DNA of 64,000 nt, taken from NCBI GenBank assembly GCA_944388385.1, contig CALXIO010000006.1, forward strand, positions 25,016 to 89,015, given 5' to 3'. The translations under genes were made by a program, and so were the position numbers. Every line of letters starts with the position of its first letter. Position 1 is the first letter of the stretch. Source of the stretch: an uncultured Ruminiclostridium sp. (GTDB taxonomy: Bacteria > Bacillota > Clostridia > Oscillospirales > Ruminococcaceae). Under the pieces are notes generated by a model, which worked only from the letters and a program-made list of their open reading frames with translations, was not told where the DNA came from and did no database searches. Below are positions 58,302 through 64,000 of the stretch, one piece after another.

Positions 58302-59848
58302 TATATATTACCGGGCTTAAGCCCTTTAAATTCCTTATACAGCTTTATAAAAAGGGAAATATTTCTCTTTGTCACATACCCCATACGATCATTTACATTA
58401 TAGTGAAGCATCTGCTTTACAAAGGTGTACTGTTCCTTTCTGTCGCCTAAAACATCCGTAATACCGTATCCTAAAAATACAGGGGGCAACAAATGACCGT
58501 ATAAAATAAACTGCATATAGCGTTTAAAGGTCTTAGAGGTGGTTTTTTTATACAGCGCCTCTTGAAATTCCATATTATACTGATTTTTAAGCTCAGCATC
58601 TGATAACATGGTGTAGCTAAGGGATTTTAACACAGCCAGCTTTTCCTTGTAGTCTATTTTGGTAAGATATTCCTCACCCTTTAAAAAATCCTCATAAGCC
58701 ATAATAACAGCCTTAGCCATATTGTATTGCTGTCTGAACAGCTTTTCTATAATAAATCTGTGGGCGGTATTATATGCCCATTTTTCCGAATAAACAGGGG
58801 AATGCTTTTTCATAAGGAAAAGATAATTTCTCACATCAAAGTAAACCTGATTGGTGTTATATTTCCCCTCAAAGCTTTCATGCCATACCCCAACTCCGTT
58901 TAAGGTGATAAGCCTCAGCTTACAGCGTAGAGAATACTCCACATCATCATATTTTATAAAATAGGGCATGGAAAATTCCCCGGCTCTGATATACTTCACC
59001 GGCATACATAAAAACCACCAGGCGGCATAGTTTATGTTTTTTTTGATTTCATTTTCCACAAGGGAATCAGCCTTGCTTAAATCAAGCTCATGACCGTAGC
59101 CTGTCTGGTTTCCCTCAGGGGAAAAATATCCTCCTGCCTCAAACTGAATTGTGGGGCGGTTCATATTAAGCATGGAGCCTGCCACGGAAATATCCTCATA
59201 TTCAGGCTTTAAAAAGGACAAAAATCCCACCAGCTTATTTACAGCCACAATATCAATGCTTACATCATCATCCATAAGAATAATATGGGTAAAGCCCTCC
59301 TGCTTCGCCACATATCTCATACCCTTGCCAAAGCCTCCGCTGCCTCCGGTGTTTTCGTTTGGGATAATATGAACTCTGCTGTCAGTAAAGCTATCCGCCG
59401 GAAGTGTTTTTGCATTGTCCACAACCACAATTCCTGTGTCCTTGTCCATGTTTTCAGTAAGGTAATTTATATTTTCGGTAACCTGCTTTTCCCTTTTAAA
59501 GGTGCATATATCAAAGCAGGGCTTTATTTTTCTATATTCCCCCTTTGCATAAACAGATACCGGCAGGGGAGTATCTCCCTTCAGCTTTACATAAAGAATA
59601 TGTGCATCAGGGGTATCATCAAGGGAGATTTCATTATCATCAGTTAAAAATCCCTTTTCCGTATAAAGAGAAATATCCCCCTTTGAAGAAAATACCAGGT
59701 TTTTTATCCCGGTGTATTTTTTCAGCTTTCCAAGGGGGATAGAATTATAATATGTTCCATAGGAAATAAAGCCGTCCTCTTTTTTAAAGTACAGCTCCTT
59801 TGTATCATCGGTTTTAGGGGTAACAGCAAGGTCAAACAGCTTTTCCAT
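58301..59848 (-). CDS. Galactofuranosyltransferase GlfT2-like glycosyltransferase
   Basis: The 515-residue enzyme resembles GlfT2. An N-terminal beta-sandwich domain (about 1-130) contains ISYGTYYNSIPLGK. A GT-A domain follows with CTFKR, the GGSGGFGKGM motif near residue 170 and catalytic/metal-binding DDD in ILMDDDVS. WWFLCMP, KYDDVEYSLR and WHESFEGKYNT come next, and then a helical tail. GlfT2 builds galactofuran polymers; here the product may be a wall or capsular glycan. No UDP-galactopyranose mutase gene is nearby. AGGATG precedes ATG. Confidence 0.85.
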   Translation of the reverse strand: MEKLFDLAVTPKTDDTKELYFKKEDGFISYGTYYNSIPLGKLKKYTGIKNLVFSSKGDISLYTEKGFLTDDNEISLDDTPDAHILYVKLKGDTPLPVSVYAKGEYRKIKPCFDICTFKREKQVTENINYLTENMDKDTGIVVVDNAKTLPADSFTDSRVHIIPNENTGGSGGFGKGMRYVAKQEGFTHIILMDDDVSIDIVAVNKLVGFLSFLKPEYEDISVAGSMLNMNRPTIQFEAGGYFSPEGNQTGYGHELDLSKADSLVENEIKKNINYAAWWFLCMPVKYIRAGEFSMPYFIKYDDVEYSLRCKLRLITLNGVGVWHESFEGKYNTNQVYFDVRNYLFLMKKHSPVYSEKWAYNTAHRFIIEKLFRQQYNMAKAVIMAYEDFLKGEEYLTKIDYKEKLAVLKSLSYTMLSDAELKNQYNMEFQEALYKKTTSKTFKRYMQFILYGHLLPPVFLGYGITDVLGDRKEQYTFVKQMLHYNVNDRMGYVTKRNISLFIKLYKEFKGLKPGNI

Positions 59849-59878
59849 AAAATCATCCTGTCAGTTTAATATGTAGTA

Positions 59879-59907
59879 ATTGTATCACGATTTATGAGAG
59901 GTGTCAA
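59879..59907 (-). promoter_or_regulatory. Promoter of the GlfT2-like gene
   Basis: Minus-strand TTGACA (59902-59907), 17-bp spacer, TACAAT (59879-59884). It lies over the last codons of the upstream gene. Confidence 0.78.
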
Positions 59908-60547
59908 TAGCAGGGGATTTTATAAGCCTGAATTCAAGCAGGGTGATAATAAGTATAAAGGCAAGTATTCCAAAGCTTGAATATACCGTAAAATATGTCA
60001 TATTACTATTTGAAGTATGGCCGTTTACCGCTATAAGGGTATTTTGCAGGGTAAGAACCGAAACCAAGGCGTCTATAAAATTTATATTCCTCAGGGTCTT
60101 TACCATAATGTTATCTGATTTTGTCTTTCTTTTGAGATTTACAGCGGAATTTGTTACCTTAATGGTGGTGTATAATGCAAATACTATGCCGGGTATAAGG
60201 CCTATATCTGCATCTCGCTGATTTAATACAAGCAATATAATAGGGGGAATAAGGGCAAGATTCATAAGCAGCATAACACAGCTTATAAATGTAACCGTCC
60301 TTTTTCTTGAATTTATGCTTGCTTTTTTCTTTAGTATTCTGTATTCTCTGTTAAGGGCAAAAGCCCTCAGTAAGCAAAGCAGAAGATAATATACACCTAT
60401 GCTGATATTCCACGGGGTAGGATAAAGCAGACCTATAAGCCCGTTATACAAGGCGAATAACAGGCATATAATACAGGATAATGACCCGAAATAAATGGTT
60501 TTATTTTCAAAGGTCAGTTTTTTGTAGAGTGCTATCAGCTTTTTCAT
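59885..60547 (-). CDS. Six-helix membrane protein of unknown function
   Basis: The 220-residue protein has about six hydrophobic segments in three pairs (about 17-55, 82-120 and 150-212) separated by short basic loops such as NSRKRT and NLKRKTKS. I recognise no family. Its start lies 41 bases inside the end of the TetR gene and has no clear ribosome site, so it is likely translated by coupling. Being downstream of a TetR regulator in the same operon, it may be controlled by it. Confidence 0.72.
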   Translation of the reverse strand: MKKLIALYKKLTFENKTIYFGSLSCIICLLFALYNGLIGLLYPTPWNISIGVYYLLLCLLRAFALNREYRILKKKASINSRKRTVTFISCVMLLMNLALIPPIILLVLNQRDADIGLIPGIVFALYTTIKVTNSAVNLKRKTKSDNIMVKTLRNINFIDALVSVLTLQNTLIAVNGHTSNSNMTYFTVYSSFGILAFILIITLLEFRLIKSPAIDTSHKS

Positions 60548-61124
60548 AGGGTGTTTTTGTAAGTCCTGTAATAAGCTCAGTAATTTCCTCAGGGGGTATA
60601 GTACAGCCCTCTGCTAACCATTTTCCTATAACTGCCATCATACCCATAAAGTAAAATTCAAATACATACATTTTGTGCTTGTGGTTTATTGAGTAATTAT
60701 TGAGAATAGGCTCAATAAATTCCTTTTTTATACTGCTGAAATATTTGCTGAAGCCTAAGGTATCATAATGGGCAAAGCCTACCTTAAATATGGTCTGATT
60801 TTCCTTTATGAAGTTAAGATAGGGCATTATATACTGTGGGGTGATAAGGAAAAGACTGTCCTTGTCGCCCTTATTTATGGCGGATTTAAGCTTTTCCTTT
60901 TCTCCCTCAAAGTAGGACAGGAATATGCCGGTCATATACTCCATACACTCTGACAGAAGATCATCAATAGTTTCATAATGAAGATAGAAGGTGGAACGGT
61001 TTACCCCTGCCTTTTTGCATATTTCCTTTACGGTGATATATTCAAAATCCTTTTTGGAAAGCAGGTCAATAAGAGCCATATCCATAAGCTCTGCGGTGTA
61101 CTTGTATTTGCTGACATTGGTCAC
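60507..61124 (-). CDS. TetR/AcrR-family transcriptional regulator
   Basis: The 205-residue protein has an N-terminal helix-turn-helix (about 12-55) with ITVKEICKKAGVNRSTFYLHYETIDDL, which is diagnostic. The C-terminal helical ligand domain resembles the DhaS/TetR_C_7 type. The start is GTG at 61124, nine bases after AAGGAGGA. It sits between two membrane-protein genes in one operon and probably regulates its own promoter. The ligand is unknown. Confidence 0.9.
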   Translation of the reverse strand: MTNVSKYKYTAELMDMALIDLLSKKDFEYITVKEICKKAGVNRSTFYLHYETIDDLLSECMEYMTGIFLSYFEGEKEKLKSAINKGDKDSLFLITPQYIMPYLNFIKENQTIFKVGFAHYDTLGFSKYFSSIKKEFIEPILNNYSINHKHKMYVFEFYFMGMMAVIGKWLAEGCTIPPEEITELITGLTKTPYEKADSTLQKTDL

Positions 61125-61139
61125 AGCGGTATATCCTCC

Positions 61140-61496
61140 TTAATTACTGTCGCTTATCTCCTTTGCAAGTCTTAAAATATCATGGGAATACTTCTGCTTA
61201 CCCTTATTTCTTACTGCCTTGAATATGGGGTAGTTTACCGATACACCGATAATACCTATAACTCCTATAACCACACCGGTTATAAAGCAGGTGGTATCCC
61301 CGGCCCCTATAACTCCCATAGAAAGGCACATACCCACACCTAAGAGAAGTGCGCTTACTACCCCTAAGGTCATAGCCACTATCATTGATGGTAGCTTGGC
61401 CTTTTTGTCAAGCTTTTTAAGAGCCATTACCTTTGTGGTTTTCTTAGAGGAGTATTCATTAGCTACTGCCTCTGCATAAATTTTGTCTGTGTTCAT
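61140..61496 (-). CDS. Small two-helix membrane protein
   Basis: The 118-residue protein has a basic N-terminal half with many Lys residues, two Gly-rich hydrophobic helices (about 40-64 and 71-92) and a basic tail. The function is unknown. ATG at 61496 follows AAGGAGGA; a longer frame to 61562 would overlap the promoter. It is the first gene of the TetR operon, 15 bases before the regulator. Confidence 0.75.
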   Translation of the reverse strand: MNTDKIYAEAVANEYSSKKTTKVMALKKLDKKAKLPSMIVAMTLGVVSALLLGVGMCLSMGVIGAGDTTCFITGVVIGVIGIIGVSVNYPIFKAVRNKGKQKYSHDILRLAKEISDSN

Positions 61497-61527
61497 TTTT
61501 TTATCCTCCTTTTTTCCTTGTGACTTT

Positions 61528-61556
61528 ATTATAGCAGGATAAAAACCAGATTTGAA
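61528..61556 (-). promoter_or_regulatory. Promoter of the TetR operon
   Basis: Minus-strand TTCAAA (61551-61556), 17-bp spacer, TATAAT (61528-61533) with an extended TG element. Confidence 0.75.
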
Positions 61557-61583
61557 CAACAAAAATACATAAAAGTGTTGAAA

Positions 61584-61605
61584 TAAGCCCCCTTTTAAGG
61601 AGGCT
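61584..61605 (-). terminator. Hairpin after the diguanylate cyclase gene
   Basis: AAGCCTCCTT / AAGGGGGCTT on the minus strand (one G-T pair), with a weak T tail. Confidence 0.6.
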
Positions 61606-61624
61606 TGTTTATTTTATAATGACA

Positions 61625-62989
61625 TTATATTTCCGGAGTATTATCCCCAAAAAAGCAATATCCGTTTTTGCCGTAATTTTTCTTTCTGTCATATAAGGCT
61701 CTGTCCGCCTTTTCATAAAGGGACTCAAAGTTATCCCCCTTACCGCAAAGGGCAATACCTATACTCAGTGTAACATTATTAAAGCCCTTGCAGGAATCAA
61801 GCACTTCCTTTTCTATAAACTCAGCCTTAGAGGTAAGTATATCCTCGATTTTCTTTCCGGTATAGAATACCGCAAATTCATCTCCCCCAAGTCTGCCTAT
61901 AATATCCGCCTTTCGGAATGTGGACTTAAGCACCCTTGCCACAGCGGTTATTACCTCATCCCCGGCAGAATGACCGTAGGTATCATTTATGGACTTGAAG
62001 TTATCTATATCTATCATGAAGAAAGCCCCACAGCCCGGTAATAATTCTTCCTCTATATATCTGTCGGTTTTGTGCATGAAGGTATCACGGTTATATATAC
62101 CTGTCATAAGGTCGGTTTCGCTTATCTTTTTAAGCCTTAATTCCTCACGCTTATTATCATCAATATCCACAAGATAAAACTGCACCGTTACATGATCAAA
62201 CCTGTCCTTATATAAAAAGGCATTTACAGACATCCATACATTATCATGACCATTTCTGCCCTTTACCTCAAATTCCTCACATAAGTCAAATTTTTCGCTG
62301 TTATAAAGCCTTATAAGGTTACTTGCGGAAAAGGTCTGTATAAGTCTTAAACGGGTTTCGTCATCAGCGGAGGTTTCCGCATTTGCAAAAATATCCTTTT
62401 CATAGCTGCCGGTGATACGAAAGGCATATTCGCTTTCGTTAAAATTATGCCAGCGCTTCCATATATCATTGGTAAGATCCGCCTCATATACCCCAAGCAG
62501 GCTGTGATGCATAACCTTAGCCAGCATTTCCTGTACCTTATAGCTTCCCCCACATTCGGCGGTAACAGAGTAGGGGTATTCTTCCATGCTGTGACTTTCA
62601 TCCCCTAAGGGGGTAGCCTGAAGCATAACTATTTTCCAGCCATCTCCGTCATTTCTCATCTGGGCGCTATGGGCAAAGCGGTGGGTAATTACATTTTCTC
62701 CGTTACGCACATGAAGTAAAATCAGCATACAGATAAAAGCACAGTTATCATAACAGCGGACAACGGCATTGTCAAATTCAACCGCAGATTCCTCTGCTGA
62801 AAATACTGAAGGAGAGTTTTTCATAAGCTGATACAGCTTTTCCTTGCCGATGACAAATTCGCCTGTGCCGATACCCATGCCTACCGCATCCTCATCCACA
62901 AGCTCAAATGCCTCATCAAATGTTTCAAGATTACACAGCTTTTCTATAAAGCTGCAAAAAGAACCTTTTATAATTTCCGTATCCTGCAT
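61625..62989 (-). CDS. Diguanylate cyclase with NTF2-like and PAS-like sensor domains
   Basis: The 454-residue cytoplasmic protein has an N-terminal SnoaL/NTF2-like domain (about 10-125, with TGEFVIGKEKLYQL and DGWKIVMLQATP). A PAS-like region follows (about 150-280). The C-terminal GGDEF domain begins near residue 285 with SETDLMTGIYNRD. The active motif GGDEF is intact at 368-372, and the inhibitory I-site RKAD lies at 359-362. It should therefore make c-di-GMP with product inhibition. No transmembrane helix is seen. AAGGAGAG precedes ATG. Confidence 0.9.
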   Translation of the reverse strand: MQDTEIIKGSFCSFIEKLCNLETFDEAFELVDEDAVGMGIGTGEFVIGKEKLYQLMKNSPSVFSAEESAVEFDNAVVRCYDNCAFICMLILLHVRNGENVITHRFAHSAQMRNDGDGWKIVMLQATPLGDESHSMEEYPYSVTAECGGSYKVQEMLAKVMHHSLLGVYEADLTNDIWKRWHNFNESEYAFRITGSYEKDIFANAETSADDETRLRLIQTFSASNLIRLYNSEKFDLCEEFEVKGRNGHDNVWMSVNAFLYKDRFDHVTVQFYLVDIDDNKREELRLKKISETDLMTGIYNRDTFMHKTDRYIEEELLPGCGAFFMIDIDNFKSINDTYGHSAGDEVITAVARVLKSTFRKADIIGRLGGDEFAVFYTGKKIEDILTSKAEFIEKEVLDSCKGFNNVTLSIGIALCGKGDNFESLYEKADRALYDRKKNYGKNGYCFFGDNTPEI

Positions 62990-63024
62990 TTTACTCTCCT
63001 TGAATTATAGCCCTGCTTAGGGGC

Positions 63025-63053
63025 ATTATACCATACTTTGTAATTTAATTCAA
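63025..63053 (-). promoter_or_regulatory. Diguanylate cyclase promoter
   Basis: Minus-strand TTGAAT (63048-63053), 17-bp spacer, TATAAT (63025-63030) with an extended TG element. Confidence 0.8.
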
Positions 63054-63110
63054 GATATGAAATAAAATAATCCGGATTTTACTCTTATTTAAATTAACTT
63101 AATAAGCATA

Positions 63111-63139
63111 AAAAAAGAACCGCAGAAAAATCTGCGGTC
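63111..63139 (-). terminator. Ferredoxin gene terminator
   Basis: Minus-strand ACCGCAGA-TTTT-TCTGCGGT followed by TCTTTTTTT. Confidence 0.88.
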
Positions 63140-63154
63140 CAGTTTATTTAATAA

Positions 63155-63322
63155 TTATTCCTCAGCGGGTGCGCCAACAGGGCAAACACCGGCACAAGCA
63201 CCACAAGAGATGCAAGCATCAGCGTCGATTGTGTACTTATCGCCTTCAGAAATAGCGCCTACGGGGCACTCACCTGCACATGCGCCACAAGCGATGCACT
63301 CATCAGAAATTTTGTAAGCCAT
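63155..63322 (-). CDS. 2[4Fe-4S] ferredoxin, clostridial type
   Basis: The 55-residue electron carrier has two CxxCxxCxxxCP motifs (CIACGACAGECP and CISCGACAGVCP), which bind two 4Fe-4S clusters. It would serve fermentative redox enzymes such as pyruvate:ferredoxin oxidoreductase or hydrogenase, and possibly the FTR-like protein of this window. ATG at 63322 follows AAGGAGGA; the longer frame to 63385 covers the promoter. Codons are those of an abundant protein. It is a single-gene unit. Confidence 0.95.
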   Translation of the reverse strand: MAYKISDECIACGACAGECPVGAISEGDKYTIDADACISCGACAGVCPVGAPAEE

Positions 63323-63373
63323 TGGTATATCCTCCTTAAGTAGTATTGCCATACCCTTGTATAGCTTAACTAT

Positions 63374-63401
63374 ATTGTAACACATTTTCAGAAAAAATCA
63401 A
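63374..63401 (-). promoter_or_regulatory. Ferredoxin promoter
   Basis: Minus-strand TTGATT (63396-63401), 16-bp spacer, TACAAT (63374-63379). Confidence 0.6.
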
Positions 63402-63469
63402 GTGTTTTTTTGATTTTTTGTATGAAATTTATGTAAATTGAAAATTCGTTACATAACACAAGAAAAATG

Positions 63470-63498
63470 TTGCAAAAGTTAAAATAATATGATATACT
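63470..63498 (+). promoter_or_regulatory. guaA promoter
   Basis: TTGCAA (63470-63475), 17-bp spacer, TATACT (63493-63498). The leader to the start codon is about 35 nt, too short for a purine riboswitch. Confidence 0.75.
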
Positions 63499-63540
63499 TT
63501 ATTTATTGTAGAACGATTTTAAATCGAAAGGAAGGTATTT

Positions 63541-64000
63541 ATGTCTGAATTTGCAAACAATCAGCATGAGCTGGTACTGGTAATAGATTTCGGAGGCCAG
63601 TACAATCAGCTTATAGCAAGAAGAGTAAGAGAGCATAATATTTACTGTGAGGTTATTTCATACAAGACCCCGGTTGAAAAAATAAAGGAAATGGCACCTA
63701 AGGGCATTATCTTTACAGGCGGCCCCAGAAGTGTATATCTCGATGATTCCCCCAGAATGGATAAGGCTATATTTGAGATAGGGGTACCTATTTTCGGTAT
63801 CTGCTACGGAGCACAGTTCCTTGTATACGGCCTTGGGGGTGTTATAGGCAAGGCAAATGAAAATGCGGCGGCAGAATTCGGCAGAACCGACTGCAATTTC
63901 TCCACCGACTGCAAGCTGTTTGAGGGCTTAAAGGAGCAGTCTGTTGTATGGATGAGCCACAATGACTACATAGAAAAAATGCCGGAGGGCTTCAGAGCAG
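63541..64000 (+). CDS. guaA: GMP synthase (glutamine-hydrolysing), N-terminal part
   Basis: The visible 153 residues are the class I glutamine amidotransferase domain of GMP synthase: [18 protein letters not shown], then [12 protein letters not shown] and the nucleophile loop GICYGAQ with the catalytic Cys. The segment WMSHND follows and matches GuaA. The enzyme converts XMP to GMP. The ATP-pyrophosphatase half lies beyond the right edge. AAAGGAAGG precedes ATG. Confidence 0.95.
   Translation, partial: MSEFANNQHELVLVIDFGGQYNQLIARRVREHNIYCEVISYKTPVEKIKEMAPKGIIFTGGPRSVYLDDSPRMDKAIFEIGVPIFGICYGAQFLVYGLGGVIGKANENAAAEFGRTDCNFSTDCKLFEGLKEQSVVWMSHNDYIEKMPEGFRA

Noticed and set aside
63499..63540. 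Purine riboswitch before guaA
   Set aside because: The leader is only about 35-40 nt, too short for the aptamer, and lacks its conserved loops.

Overview
The window looks like chromosomal DNA of a low-GC Gram-positive anaerobe of the Clostridia, probably a Ruminococcus-like Oscillospiraceae. This placement is an inference from several traits seen together: near-consensus sigma-A promoters with 17-bp spacers throughout, a tRNA-Ile T-box leader, small cysteine-rich clostridial proteins, GTP-type PEP carboxykinase, a small 2[4Fe-4S] ferredoxin, a ferredoxin-thioredoxin-reductase-like protein, and a wall-sorting signal of the PETG type. I saw no rRNA, tRNA, CRISPR array, insertion sequence or prophage gene. 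Most of the window is ordinary core genome in short operons that alternate strand, closed by strong hairpin terminators, several of them bidirectional.

Layout. 1-7.1 kb: end of an unidentified gene, biotin transporter bioY, a foldase lipoprotein, a PflA-like radical SAM protein, yifB/comM, phosphoglucomutase and rpmE. 7.2-15.2 kb: a two-component system with a MacB-like ABC transporter, an AEC carrier, and a NatAB-like ABC pair followed directly by a 1284-residue protein with ten fibronectin III repeats (to 19.1 kb). 19-26.9 kb: a DPM1-like glycosyltransferase, a PAS-GAF-GGDEF-EAL protein that has lost its catalytic motifs, rodA, a galactokinase-like gene and hflX. 27-31.5 kb: nadB-nadC, a 56-residue Cys-rich protein, a pyrophosphatase-like/Nudix fusion, a previously overlooked 57-residue gene and a pyridoxal kinase. 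31.5-36 kb: an ammonium transporter fused to a PII domain behind an attenuator-like leader, an FTR-like/thioredoxin/GNAT operon, and azlCD. 36-38.7 kb: two surface proteins (beta-solenoid plus GH25 lysozyme; PETG-anchored TDAPA-repeat protein). 39-46.9 kb: alanine symporter, pckG, SPFH protein, SGNH hydrolase, asparaginase, aroA. 47-55.3 kb: YcxB-like protein, CNNM/CBS protein, metY, T-box-controlled ileS with two downstream genes. 55.3-64 kb: a GC-rich palindromic repeat island, a membrane protein-dacA-tsaD operon, a galactofuranosyltransferase-like enzyme, a TetR cassette, a diguanylate cyclase with an NTF2-like sensor, a ferredoxin and the start of guaA.

Themes. Cell-wall and surface biology recurs (rodA, dacA, GH25, FN3 protein, sorted protein, two glycosyltransferases). 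Nitrogen and amino-acid economy also recurs (Amt-PII, asparaginase, AzlCD, alanine symporter, metY, aroA, ileS). Two c-di-GMP-type proteins contrast: one has an intact GGDEF and I-site, the other has none of the catalytic residues. No clearly new multi-gene defence or mobile system is visible. The best candidates for undescribed biology are the Amt-PII leader attenuator, the degenerate GGDEF/EAL protein, the PPase-like/Nudix fusion, the FTR-like/thioredoxin operon and a modular hairpin repeat found in two intergenic regions.
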